Source: Streptomyces odontomachi (GTDB taxonomy: Bacteria > Actinomycetota > Actinomycetes > Streptomycetales > Streptomycetaceae). From it: 64,000 bases of DNA. How positions within the stretch are numbered: the first letter of the stretch is position 1; the number at the start of each line of letters is the position of its first letter. This document shows, in pieces, positions 24,957 to 35,129 of this stretch. Location: contig NZ_JAMJWG010000002.1 of the NCBI RefSeq assembly GCF_024435355.1, positions 434,001 through 498,000 on the forward strand. The letters are read 5' to 3'. The notes under the pieces were generated by a model. That model worked only from the letters and a program-made list of their open reading frames with translations. It was not told the origin of the DNA and did not search any database. A program made the position numbers and the translations under genes.

Positions 24957-26063
24957 TCACTTGGTGAGCGGAGCCAGCTTCGGGTCGTTGGCGTAGGCCT
25001 CGGCCGCGTTCTTCTTGGTCACGATGACCGGCGGCAGCAGGTAGGAGGGGACGACCTTCTTGCCGTTGTTGTAGGACTTGGTGTCGTTGATCTTCGGCTT
25101 GTCGCCCTTCTGGAGGGACTTGGCCATCTCGATGGTCTCGGCGACGAGCTTGCGGGTGTCCTTGTTGATGGTCGAGTACTGCTCACCGGCCATGATCGAC
25201 TTGACCGATTCGACCTCGGAGTCCTGCCCCGTGACGACCGGGATCGGCTTTCCGGCGCCCTTCACCGCGGTGATGATGGCGCGCGCGAGCGTGTCGTTCG
25301 GCGACAGGACGCCGTCGAGCTTCTTGCCGCCGTGGTAGGTCGAGGTCAGCAGCGAGTCCATGCGCTGCTGGGCGTTCTCCGCCTTCCAGCCCTGGACCGC
25401 GGTCTGCTTGATGCTGTCCTGGCCGGATCCGATAACGATGTCACCCTTGTCGATGAGGGGCTTGAGCACGTCCATCGCACCGTTGAAGAAGACCTTGGAG
25501 TTGTTGTCGTCGGGCGATCCGGAGAACAGCTCGATGTTCCAGGGGCCCTTTGGCTTCTTGGCCTTCATGCCGTCGATCAGGGCCTGGCCCTGGAGCTGGC
25601 CGACCTTGAAGTTGTCGAACGCGATGTAGTAGTCGACGTCGGGGGTGTTGGTGATGAGGCGGTCGTACGCGATGACGGTCGCGCCGGCGTCCTTGGCCTG
25701 CGCCACCTGGGTGGCGAGCTGTGAGGCGTCCGTCGCGCCGATGACGATGACCTTGGCGCCCTTGGTCACCATGGAGGAGATCTGCGCCTGCTGATCGGCG
25801 ACGGTGGTCGAGGCGCCCGCGTACTGCACGTCGGCCTTGAATCCCGCCTTCTTGAGACCGTTGGTGAACAGGTCACCGGCGAGCACCCAGTTCTCCGAGG
25901 TCTTGGCCGGCAGGGCGACACCGACGAGGGAGTTCTTGGCAAAGCCCTTGGCGCCGTCCCCGCCGGAGGTGGAGCCCTCACGATCGTTGCCGCACGCCGT
26001 TCCCAGGGTGAGCAGGGCGACGGCGCCGACCGCGGCGATGCCTCGGGTGATGAAACTACGCAT
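24957..26063 (-). CDS. chvE: Multiple monosaccharide ABC importer, binding lipoprotein
   Basis: Extracytoplasmic sugar-binding lipoprotein of the ChvE/MmsC type, 368 residues. The signal peptide ends in a lipobox LTLGTAC with C24 as the lipid anchor. The mature protein has the two-lobed sugar-binding fold with VGVALPAKTSENWVLAG, VIVIGATDASQL and VTGQDSEVESVKSI. Third gene of the importer operon after the ATPase and permease, separated from the permease by 80 bp. Relatives bind arabinose, xylose, galactose and glucose. The divergent ROK regulator fits xylose- or arabinose-type control. Confidence 0.88.
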   Translation of the reverse strand: MRSFITRGIAAVGAVALLTLGTACGNDREGSTSGGDGAKGFAKNSLVGVALPAKTSENWVLAGDLFTNGLKKAGFKADVQYAGASTTVADQQAQISSMVTKGAKVIVIGATDASQLATQVAQAKDAGATVIAYDRLITNTPDVDYYIAFDNFKVGQLQGQALIDGMKAKKPKGPWNIELFSGSPDDNNSKVFFNGAMDVLKPLIDKGDIVIGSGQDSIKQTAVQGWKAENAQQRMDSLLTSTYHGGKKLDGVLSPNDTLARAIITAVKGAGKPIPVVTGQDSEVESVKSIMAGEQYSTINKDTRKLVAETIEMAKSLQKGDKPKINDTKSYNNGKKVVPSYLLPPVIVTKKNAAEAYANDPKLAPLTK

Positions 26064-26143
26064 GGTGGGATGAGCCCTTCTTGCGTTCGAGCCGGGTGAG
26101 TTCGGGCACCGTGGGGTTCAGCGCCCTGGTGGGGCCCGGTCGG

Positions 26144-27438
26144 TCAGCTCGCGACCGGGGTCTTGTCGGAATCGGCGGCCGGGCCCGCGGGGCCGACCGG
26201 CGTGGCTGGATCCTCTCGGCGGAACGGGCGCATCAGCGTGGCGATGACCGAGAAACGCCCCTGCCGCTTGTTGTACACATCGAACGCGACGGCGAGGAGC
26301 AGGACGAGGCCCTTGATGATCTGGACCATGTCCGAGCCCACGCCCTGAAGCTGAAGACCGTTGTTGAGCAGCGCCATGACGAGGCCGCCGACGATCGAGC
26401 CGCTGATGGTGCCGAGTCCGCCGGAGACCGCGGCCCCGCCGATGAAGACGGCCGCGATGGCGTCGAGCTCCCAGCTCAGGCCGTCCTGCGGCCCGGAGGC
26501 AGCGGACCGGGCCACGAAGATCATGCCGGCCAGGGCGGCCAGCACCGACATGTTCATCATGACGAAGAAGTTGACCCGCTTGAGCATCACACCCGACAGC
26601 TCGGCCGCTCGGGCGTTGCCGCCGACGGCGTAGATGCGGCGGCCCCCTATGGTGTTGCGGGTGTAGTACGAGTACGCGAGCACCAGGGCGATCAGGATGA
26701 TGCCGGAGATCGGCAGGCTGGTGCCGACGCGGCCGCCCGCGAAACGCAGCGTCGCGAAGACGATGACGGCCAGCATCACGGCCAGCCGGATGCCGATGAC
26801 CCACAGCGGCGCCAGGTCGGCGTGCATCTCGCGCCGGGTCTGCCGTATCCGCCACTCGCGCCACACCATGCCGGCGCAGGCCACCAGGCCCAGCAGCAGC
26901 GTCAGGTTGTTGTATCCGCTGTCCGGTCCGACCTCCGGCAGGAAGCCGGCGCCGATGTCCCGGAAGCCCTCGGGGACGGGCACGGTGTCCGCGTTGCCGA
27001 TGTACTGGTTGCCACCACGGAAGAGCATCATGCCGGCCAGGGTCACGATGAAGGCCGGCACTCCCACGTACGCGACCCAGAACCCCTGCCACGCGCCGAT
27101 CACGGCGCCGACCAGCAGGCCGAGCAGGAGGCCCACCGGCCAGGGCAGCGAGTACTCCTGCATCGCCTTGGCGACGACGATGCCCGTGACCGCCGCCACC
27201 GAGCCGACCGACAGGTCGATATGACCGGCGACGATCACCATCAGCATGCCGATGGCGAGGATCAGGATGTACGAGTACTGGCTGACGACCGCGATGAGGT
27301 TGCCGGAGGTCAGTGTCAGGCCGCCGGTCCAGATCTGGAACAGCAGGACGATCGCCACCAGGGTGAAGATCATGCCGAACTGGCGGGCGTTGGAGGTCGC
27401 GCCTCCGAAGAGGTTCTTCTGCAACTCTTTGATGCGGC

Positions 27439-27442
<4 letters not shown>
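26144..27442 (-). CDS. mmsB: Multiple monosaccharide ABC importer, permease
   Basis: Membrane subunit of the sugar importer, 432 residues, with about ten or more hydrophobic segments. It overlaps the ATPase stop by four bases (ATGA). Conserved stretches include [18 protein letters not shown], the usual BPD_transp_2 signature, and [21 protein letters not shown] near the C-terminus. This length with an extended central loop is characteristic of GguB/MmsB rather than the shorter RbsC. Together with chvE and mmsA it forms a complete importer. Confidence 0.9.
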
Positions 27443-28986
<1,544 letters not shown>

Positions 28987-29125
28987 GACCCGGTCTCCGA
29001 ACTGCGAGGACGGCGCCGACCACCCGGCTCCCATGCTGTGGGGGTGCGGCAGTTCGTGAACATCAACTTGCCTCCGATGGCACCGGTCGGTGCCCCATGT
29101 CGGCGTGTCACATCTGCGGGTCTGG

Positions 29126-29155
29126 ACGCTAAATCCATTTGTTTACTTAAGTCAA
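29126..29155 (-). promoter_or_regulatory. mmsA promoter with overlapping ROK-type operator
   Basis: On the minus strand TTGACT (29150-29155) and TAGCGT (29126-29131) are separated by 18 bp, a good vegetative promoter for the importer operon. The 14-mer TTTACTTAAGTCAA (29142-29155), a palindrome with one mismatched pair, covers the -35 element. A+T-rich palindromes of this kind are typical for XylR/ROK repressors, and the ROK gene starts 49 bp away. Confidence 0.6.
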
Positions 29156-29203
29156 TGGGGTGCGCCAATATGTTTGTCCGGGCACGTCAGAGAGGACCCG
29201 CAC

Positions 29204-30445
29204 GTGCGGCAGTCAGGAACCAATCTCCCCAAGGTCGGGCGGTACAACCGGGCCGTCGTGATGGACCAGATCCAGCTCGCCGACGGCATCAGCCGGGTCG
29301 AGATCGCCGAGCACACGGGCCTCACTCCGCAGACCGTCTCCGGCATCGTGCGCCGTCTGCTCGACGAGGGAATCGTGTGGGAGGACGGCGCAAGCCGGGC
29401 CTCCCACGGCGGCAAGCCCCGCACCACCCTGCGGCTCAACCCCGACGCCGGCCGCGCCATCGGCCTCCACTTCGACCCGGTCGAACTCACCTGCGCACTG
29501 GTCGACCTGCTCGGCCGGCCGCTGGCCGTCAGGAAGCGCCCCACCCCCTCGGGCACCGACCCGTCCCATGTCGTCGCGGCCATGACGGAGTTGGTCGCCG
29601 AGGTGCGGGCCTCGGCGGGCGTCCCGCACGAGGAGGTTCTCGGCCTGGGCCTGGCCACGCCGGGCCCCATCGATCTGGAGCAGGGCGTGATCGTCACTCC
29701 GCCCCAGCTCGCGCACTGGTCCCGGGTGCCGGTGCGGAGGATGCTGAGCGACGCCACCGGTCTGCCGGTGACCCTCGACAACGACGCCACCGCCGCAGCG
29801 GTCGGTGAACGCTGGTCAGGCGCGGGCAAGGGGGTGGCGAACTTCGCGTACTTCTTCTTCGGCACGGGCATCGGCGGCGGTCTCATCCTCAACCACCAGG
29901 TCTACCGGGGCGGTTCGTTCAACGCGGGAGAGTTCGGCCACTCCGCCGTGCTGCCCGACGGGCCCGAATGCTACTGCGGCAACCGGGGCTGCCTGGAGCG
30001 GCTCATCAATCCCTCGGCGATCGTGACCGAGGTGCACCGCAGGCTCGCCGCACGGTCGGGCGGCAGCGTGTTGTCGCAGGCGTTCGGCCAGGACCCGGCC
30101 TCCGTCGACCATGCTGCCGTCCAGCGCGCCGCCGCGGACGGCGATCCCGTCGCCGCCGCGGTGATCGACGAGGCTGCGCAGCACGTCGCCTCGGTCGCGG
30201 TCAGCGTGGCCAACTTCATCGACGTGGATCTCATCGTGCTCGGTGGCCACGGAATCCATCACGTGGAGTCACGGTACGTGGAGGCCGTCGCCGCCGCACT
30301 CGCCACCCGTCCGCTGTCCCGCAACATCCGGGTCACCGAGGTCGAGGCCTCCCTCTTGGGTACGGACGCCGCCGTGGTGGGTGCGGCGGCGCTCGTCCTG
30401 CACGCCACGTACTCACCGCAGCTGTCGGCGCTGCTGGCGGACTGA
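29204..30445 (+). CDS. ROK-family transcriptional repressor
   Basis: Sugar-responsive repressor (NagC/XylR type), 413 residues. The GTG at 29204 follows AGAGGA by seven bases. The N-terminal winged helix (about 15-60) contains SRVEIAEHTGLTPQTVSGIV. The ROK domain has LGLATPGPID, LDNDATAAAVGE, GTGIGGGL and the zinc site CYCGNRGCLE with all three cysteines. It is divergent from mmsA and very likely represses it from the overlapping palindrome. A hairpin terminator follows at 30466-30489. Confidence 0.9.
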   Translation: MRQSGTNLPKVGRYNRAVVMDQIQLADGISRVEIAEHTGLTPQTVSGIVRRLLDEGIVWEDGASRASHGGKPRTTLRLNPDAGRAIGLHFDPVELTCALVDLLGRPLAVRKRPTPSGTDPSHVVAAMTELVAEVRASAGVPHEEVLGLGLATPGPIDLEQGVIVTPPQLAHWSRVPVRRMLSDATGLPVTLDNDATAAAVGERWSGAGKGVANFAYFFFGTGIGGGLILNHQVYRGGSFNAGEFGHSAVLPDGPECYCGNRGCLERLINPSAIVTEVHRRLAARSGGSVLSQAFGQDPASVDHAAVQRAAADGDPVAAAVIDEAAQHVASVAVSVANFIDVDLIVLGGHGIHHVESRYVEAVAAALATRPLSRNIRVTEVEASLLGTDAAVVGAAALVLHATYSPQLSALLAD

Positions 30446-30465
30446 CCGGCACCGGACGGCGCAGT

Positions 30466-30489
30466 GCCGCGCCGGCGGAGCGGCGCGGC
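30466..30489. terminator. Hairpin terminator between convergent genes
   Basis: GCCGCGCCG (30466-30474) and CGGCGCGGC (30481-30489) form a perfect 9-bp stem with a six-base loop, in the 89-bp gap between the ROK gene and the GH2 gene, whose 3' ends face each other. Confidence 0.6.
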
Positions 30490-30534
30490 GTGCTGCCACC
30501 CCCCGGGGACACCGGGGACCTCCGACAGTCCCGG

Positions 30535-32829
30535 TCAAGCCCGGGGGGTGCGGTGCCGGTCCGGTGGGACCGTGGTGTGGCGCGTACCCGGCAGGGGCTC
30601 CGTGGTGCCGGTCAGGGTGGTCGTGCCCGGCTTCAGCCCATCGGCGCTCGCGGTGACGGTCACGGTGCCTGCTCCGGTCGCCCTGACCAGCGCGTAGGCG
30701 ATTCCCTGGTACGCCTTGCGTACGGTGCCGCGGAAGCTCTCCTGGGTCTGGCTGCCGCTGTCGACGGCCACGATCACGCCCGGTCCGCTGATGCTGAACG
30801 TGATCGGGGCGGACGAGCCGGTCACGACCCGACCGGCCGAGTCGGCGACCGTCGCCTGCACGAACGAGATGTCGTTGGAGTCGGTCGACACCGTGCTCTG
30901 ATCGGGCGTGAGCACCACCTGGGTCGCCGCGGTGCCGGTCGGCGGCGGCGAGGTCGGGGGCGCGCCCCACGTGCTCTGCCACGCGTACCCGATCGAACGC
31001 ACCGTTCCGACCGCGTCCATCAGGCCGGAGCCGCCGCCCACCGTGGGCCACAGCCCGTCGGCCTCGCCGAGGTAGTCCACCCCGGTCCAGATGAACAGGC
31101 CGGTGAGCCCGGGGTTGTTCTGCACCGTCGGCCATGTCGACGTGGCCGTGCCGATCTCGGTGATCAGGCCGGGCCGCTGGGGCGACATGCCCATCGCCTG
31201 GATCACCTCGTCGGGCCGGTAGTTGCCGCCGAAGACGTCCAGGATGGTCCGGGTGGCGCCGCTGATGTCGCCGCTGTCGGCCGGCCGGAAGAGGGCCTGG
31301 GTGACCGGGCGGCCCGGGTCCAGGGCGTGCGCGATCGAGACCATCGTGCTCAGCAGGGGCGTCCGTGTCGCGAGCGAGTCGCGGATCTCGTTGCCGGTGC
31401 TCCACATCACCACGCTGGGGTGGTTGCGGTCGCGCATGACGACACCGGTGACGTCGACCTGGTACCAGGGCACCGAGCCCGTCGCACCGGGCACGGCCGG
31501 CACACCGGTGGGCGCGGACGCGGTCCGGCTGAAATCCGTCGCGTAGTCACCGACGTCGGTGTACTTGTGCTGCGTCCAGACGTCGAAGAACTCGTCCAGG
31601 ACCAGGAAGCCCATCCGGTCGGTGAGCTCCAGGAAGGCCGGGCTCGGCGGGTCGTGCGCCGTCCGGACGGCGTTCACTCCGAGCGCCTTGAGCTGTGCGA
31701 GCCGTCGCTCCATGGCGCGCCGCGGGGCGGCGATCCCGAGCCCGTGGTAGTCCTGGTGCAGCGCGACACCCTGGAACTTCACGCTCTTTCCGTTCAGGCT
31801 CATCCCCGACGATGGACTGAACGTGAGGCTGCGGATGCCGACCGGCGTGATGTCGTCGTCGACCGTGGTGCCGTCGACCAGGACGTGGGTCGCCAGCGAG
31901 TAGAGGTTCGGCCTCTCCAGGTCCCACAGCGCCGGGTTGCTCACCGCCACGTCGTAGCTGAAGGTGTCCGAGGCGCCGGGGGCGATGGTCCTGGCCGCCG
32001 TGTCGACCGCGGGGAGCGCGGAGCCGCCCGGGTCGCTGAGCACGCCCTGGACACGTACGCTCGCCGGCGTGCTGCCGCCGTTGACCACCGTGGTCTGCAC
32101 GTGGACGGTGGCGGCGGAGCCGGTGACGTTCGGCGTGGTGACGTACGTGGCCCACTGGTCGACGTGCACCGGATCGGTCACGATGAGGCGGACGTCGCGG
32201 TAGATCCCGGCACCGGTGTAGTACCGGGAGGCGGGCTGCTGGCTGGTGTCGGTCCTGACGGCGATCACGTTGTCGGCACCGCCGAACTGCACGGCCGCCG
32301 TGATGTCGTAACGAAAGCTGGTGTACCCGTTCGGGTGGCTGCCGATGTGCGTGCCGTTGACGTACACGTCGGCATGGGCCATCACACCGTCGAACTCCAC
32401 GTACGCCTTGCGGGTGGCAGCCACCCCGGCCAGCGAGAAGTGCTTCCGGTACCAGCCGACGCCCGAGGGCAGATAGCCGCCCCGGCCGGTGCTCGGCGCC
32501 GACGAGGAGAACGGGTTGGCCGGCGGGCTGCCGCCCTCGATGCTCCAGTCGTGCGGCACGCTGAGCCCGCGCCAGTCACCGTCGTCGTACGAGGCGGCAC
32601 CGGCGCCGCTCGCGTCGCCGTAGTGGAACAGCCAACCGGGATCGAAGTTCGTCACCGACCGGTACCGGTTGGCGGCGACCGTGTGCGTGCCCGCTGCGGC
32701 CGCCGGTGCGGTGGCGGCGAACACGGTCACCGGGGGGACCGCGGCCGCGGCGACGGCGGTGGCTTTGATCAGGGTCCGGCGGCTGATCCGCCGGGAACCG
32801 GAGGGGGGTGGTGGGGCCGGTGCGGACAC
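30535..32829 (-). CDS. Secreted GH2 beta-galactosidase-like glycoside hydrolase (Tat signal)
   Basis: Exported glycoside hydrolase of family 2, 764 residues. The GTG at 32829 has AGAGGAAC upstream. A Tat signal is visible (SRRTLIKATA, about 17-46, with a twin arginine). The sugar-binding jelly roll covers about 55-215 (VPHDWSIEGG, GWYRKHF), then an immunoglobulin-like domain, then the catalytic barrel from about 345. The acid/base is E481 in STGNEI and the nucleophile E558 in ITEIG. An Ig-like tail (about 650-740) follows. Substrate could be beta-galactosides, glucuronides or mannosides. It lies near a CE12 esterase on the same strand, suggesting plant cell wall attack. Confidence 0.88.
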   Translation of the reverse strand: MSAPAPPPPSGSRRISRRTLIKATAVAAAAVPPVTVFAATAPAAAAGTHTVAANRYRSVTNFDPGWLFHYGDASGAGAASYDDGDWRGLSVPHDWSIEGGSPPANPFSSSAPSTGRGGYLPSGVGWYRKHFSLAGVAATRKAYVEFDGVMAHADVYVNGTHIGSHPNGYTSFRYDITAAVQFGGADNVIAVRTDTSQQPASRYYTGAGIYRDVRLIVTDPVHVDQWATYVTTPNVTGSAATVHVQTTVVNGGSTPASVRVQGVLSDPGGSALPAVDTAARTIAPGASDTFSYDVAVSNPALWDLERPNLYSLATHVLVDGTTVDDDITPVGIRSLTFSPSSGMSLNGKSVKFQGVALHQDYHGLGIAAPRRAMERRLAQLKALGVNAVRTAHDPPSPAFLELTDRMGFLVLDEFFDVWTQHKYTDVGDYATDFSRTASAPTGVPAVPGATGSVPWYQVDVTGVVMRDRNHPSVVMWSTGNEIRDSLATRTPLLSTMVSIAHALDPGRPVTQALFRPADSGDISGATRTILDVFGGNYRPDEVIQAMGMSPQRPGLITEIGTATSTWPTVQNNPGLTGLFIWTGVDYLGEADGLWPTVGGGSGLMDAVGTVRSIGYAWQSTWGAPPTSPPPTGTAATQVVLTPDQSTVSTDSNDISFVQATVADSAGRVVTGSSAPITFSISGPGVIVAVDSGSQTQESFRGTVRKAYQGIAYALVRATGAGTVTVTASADGLKPGTTTLTGTTEPLPGTRHTTVPPDRHRTPRA

Positions 32830-32920
32830 GGTCGTTCCTCTCTGGCGTCGCCGCAGGTGGGGGCACCGCGGGTGGCTGGCGTGGCTCGGTGGGGTCGGGC
32901 GGGCGGTGCTACTGGAGATA

Positions 32921-33022
32921 TCAGGTCGTCACGGTGCTGCCGGCCGCCGAGGCGGCTCCCCGGCCGGCCACCGCCGAGAGAACGATCAGTACGGTGATGA
33001 CGAGTGTCCGAAGGATCTTCAT
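32921..33022 (-). CDS. Small predicted secreted peptide, 33 residues
   Basis: A short open frame from ATG 33022 with GGAG eight bases upstream. It encodes a basic start (MKILR), a hydrophobic core (TLVITVLIVLSAVA) and an AxA-type cleavage site near GAASAAG, leaving only about six residues if cleaved. It lies 35 bp after the CE12 esterase gene and before the GH2 gene on the same strand. It may be a remnant of a truncated secreted gene, a membrane peptide, or a real microprotein. Function unknown. Confidence 0.4.
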   Translation of the reverse strand: MKILRTLVITVLIVLSAVAGRGAASAAGSTVTT

Positions 33023-33057
33023 CAGGTCGCTCCAGGGGGACGAGGGACGCGCGCCGG

Positions 33058-34152
33058 TCAGCGGAGGTAGGCGGTCAGCGACAGGTGCTGCTCCTCGATG
33101 CCCTGCCGCACAAGGCCGGCGAACCGGGTCGCGCCGTACTGCGAGAAGTGGGTGTTGTCCGTGACCCCGTCGACGGAGGAGCGGAGGTAGAGCTCGGCGG
33201 AGGTGTCCGGGCCGAGGGACTCGACCAGTGCCTTGCTCTTCGCGGTCAGATCGATCACCGGCACCTGCTGCGCCGCCCCCACGGCGCGCATCTCGGCGGG
33301 CAGGTCGACGCCGAGGCCGTTGATGTGCAGCGCCGTGGGCGTGAGCGTGTCGCCGTCGAACAAGCGGCGGACCGGCGGGGTCACCAGGACCGGAACACCG
33401 CCCTTGGCACGGACCTGCGTGATCATGGAGGTGAGGTTGCTGCGGTAGGCGGACGCGCTGGTCTGCTTGTCGTTGTGGCCGAACTGGATGAAGACCAGGT
33501 CGTCGGCCCGGACCTGCGACAGCAGCGCCGGAAAGAGCACCGAGTTGGCGAGGAAGCTGCCGGAGCTCTCCCCGGAGTCGGCGTAGTTGGCGATGACCGC
33601 GCCGGGACCGACCGCGGTCGTGATCATCTGGCCCCATCCGGTGTAGGGGGCCGTCGGTTGGTCGCACACGGTCGAGTCACCGGCCAGGTAGGCGACCAGC
33701 GGATGGCTCGCCGGTGTCACCGAGACGGCCGAGACCTGCGGGCTGGATCCGGCGAACCGGATGTCCAGGCCGGCGGTTCCGGTGCCGCCCTCGCCGGTCG
33801 GCTGCCCCTCCGGCTGCCGCACGTCGACCGTGAAGGAGTACGTGGCGACGGTGCCGGCGGCCGTCTTCGTCGCCGGGAGCATCAGCCGCCGGGACTCCAC
33901 CCACATCTCGGTCTGCCCGGCGGACGTGGCACTGCCGAGGGAGACGCTCACGTCGTAGTCGCCCGGCGCGACCCCGTAGTGGCAGGTGATCGGCGAGGTT
34001 CCGGAACAGCCGGCCGGCAGGGCCCGCGGCCCGGCGGCATCCGCATCCGCCGCACCGGTGCCGACCAGTGCCGCGAGGGCCAGGACTCCGGCAGCCGCCC
34101 ACCGCGACCCACCTCCTCCACGCCCCCTGACGAGCCCGTTCATCACCATCAC
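33058..34152 (-). CDS. Secreted SGNH/GDSL esterase, rhamnogalacturonan acetylesterase-like (CE12)
   Basis: Exported deacetylase of the CE12 kind, 364 residues. AAGGAG lies six to nine bases before GTG 34152 and ATG 34149; either may be used. A Sec signal peptide is seen at about 15-40. An N-terminal beta domain (about 45-145) precedes the SGNH hydrolase domain with block I YLAGDSTV (S160), block III FIQFGHND (N227) and the C-terminal DNTHFSQYGA holding the catalytic aspartate and histidine. Family members remove acetyl groups from rhamnogalacturonan. A promoter and CebR-like operator lie about 320 bp upstream. Confidence 0.85.
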   Translation of the reverse strand: MMVMNGLVRGRGGGGSRWAAAGVLALAALVGTGAADADAAGPRALPAGCSGTSPITCHYGVAPGDYDVSVSLGSATSAGQTEMWVESRRLMLPATKTAAGTVATYSFTVDVRQPEGQPTGEGGTGTAGLDIRFAGSSPQVSAVSVTPASHPLVAYLAGDSTVCDQPTAPYTGWGQMITTAVGPGAVIANYADSGESSGSFLANSVLFPALLSQVRADDLVFIQFGHNDKQTSASAYRSNLTSMITQVRAKGGVPVLVTPPVRRLFDGDTLTPTALHINGLGVDLPAEMRAVGAAQQVPVIDLTAKSKALVESLGPDTSAELYLRSSVDGVTDNTHFSQYGATRFAGLVRQGIEEQHLSLTAYLR

Positions 34153-34784
34153 CTGTCGCTCCTTGACGTGGGGTTGACGTGCGAAGTCGGTGCGAGCGTG
34201 GTCGCCCTCGCGCCGGTCACACCGCGGCCGCGGCTCAGCGACCGCCTGGCGTCGGCGGCGACCTCGTGGGTGGTGCAGTGCCCGTCCGGTCGGACTGCTG
34301 GACGGGATGACGAACGCGCGCGGCCGGATGGCGGTGCTGCCGTATCCCGTGCGGAAGGCCAGCGGGTCCTGGGTCTACCCGCACGCGTTTCTTCCGGGGG
34401 TGTCCGGCCGTCTCCAACTGCTGCGTCCCGTATGCGGGAGCGCTCCCATGCTCCCCGGCAAGGCTGGGTGATGGCAGAGCGTAGGGAGGCAGATGACGGC
34501 ACGTCAAGCTTTTTGTCTGATCCTGTTGTTCGATCATGTTGAATTGCGCGGAGTGCGTGGTTCCCGGTTCCGAGAAGCCCGCCCGCGGGACTCGACTGGA
34601 GCGGCTGCGCCACGGCGTTGCGGGTGCCGGCGGTTCACCCGACGGCGGGGTCCTGCTTCCGCACGTAGCACGCACTGATGGAAGCAACTCGCAGAAGCCC
34701 AGAAGTATTTGACAACCCCTCCGCATAGTGATCGACTCCGAAGCCGAGCCTGAAGCAGTTCGTGTACGGGGGAGGCGGGGCATC
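34153..34784. other. 632-bp gap without a supported gene
   Basis: No frame here has convincing protein features in either direction. It holds the minus-strand promoter and operator-like palindrome at 34436-34507. The region from 34490 to 34560 is less G+C-rich than the rest. The distance from the promoter to the esterase start leaves a leader of about 320 nt. Confidence 0.6.
34436..34507 (-). promoter_or_regulatory. Promoter with CebR-like operator upstream of the CE12 esterase
   Basis: On the minus strand TTGACG (34502-34507) and TACGCT (34478-34483) are 18 bp apart. About 30 bases downstream of the -10 lies GGGAGCGCTCCC (34436-34447), a perfect 12-bp palindrome followed by A on the plus strand. 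The CebR operator of Streptomyces is TGGGAGCGCTCCCA, so 13 of 14 bases match. A repressor bound here would block transcription towards the secreted hydrolase genes. Confidence 0.55.
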
Positions 34785-35129
34785 ATGGGCGCCGATCATC
34801 AGGATCAGGACAGCGTGGAGCTGGCCGTTTCGCGGCACGGCGAGCTGAACTCCCTGCGGACGTACCTGGACCTGGCCGCGATCCCGGGCGTGGACGTCCG
34901 CCGGGTGTCCGGCACTCCCGGGCCCGGAGAGCAGGGCGCCTCCGACGCGCTGACCGTGCTGGCCACCAGCACCGGCCTGGTCACCGCGATCAGGGTCCTG
35001 CCCCAGTTCCTGCGGGCCAGGCGCAGCGATCTGTCCGTCACCGTGACGGTGCGTGGGAAGAAGCTGACCGTCGACGCCCGCAACGTCGAGGAGGTCATGC
35101 CGATCCTGGAGCGGCTCATCGATGAGTGA
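34785..35129 (+). CDS. EACC1-like effector-associated component
   Basis: Small cytoplasmic protein, 114 residues, resembling effector-associated constant component 1 of actinobacterial conflict systems. The ATG at 34785 follows GGGGAGGCGGGG. Features are an N-terminal strand-helix block (VELAVSRHGELNSLRTYL), the conserved VDVRRVSGTPGPGEQGASDAL stretch in two parts, a hydrophobic helix (GLVTAIRVLPQFLRAR) and a C-terminal VTVRGKKLTVDARN followed by a helix. Its end overlaps the caspase gene by eight bases, so the two are translated together. In known systems EACC1 proteins precede a protease effector. The family call is from memory of the pattern. Confidence 0.7.
   Translation: MGADHQDQDSVELAVSRHGELNSLRTYLDLAAIPGVDVRRVSGTPGPGEQGASDALTVLATSTGLVTAIRVLPQFLRARRSDLSVTVTVRGKKLTVDARNVEEVMPILERLIDE

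Noticed and set aside
29968..32997. Roughly 1000-codon open frame antisense to the GH2 gene
   Set aside because: Same cause: third-position G+C bias. The GH2 gene has signal peptide, catalytic residues and ribosome site on the other strand.
34190..34471. Plus-strand frame in the gap upstream of the EACC1-like gene
   Set aside because: No ribosome site, no family features, and the minus-strand promoter and operator lie across it.
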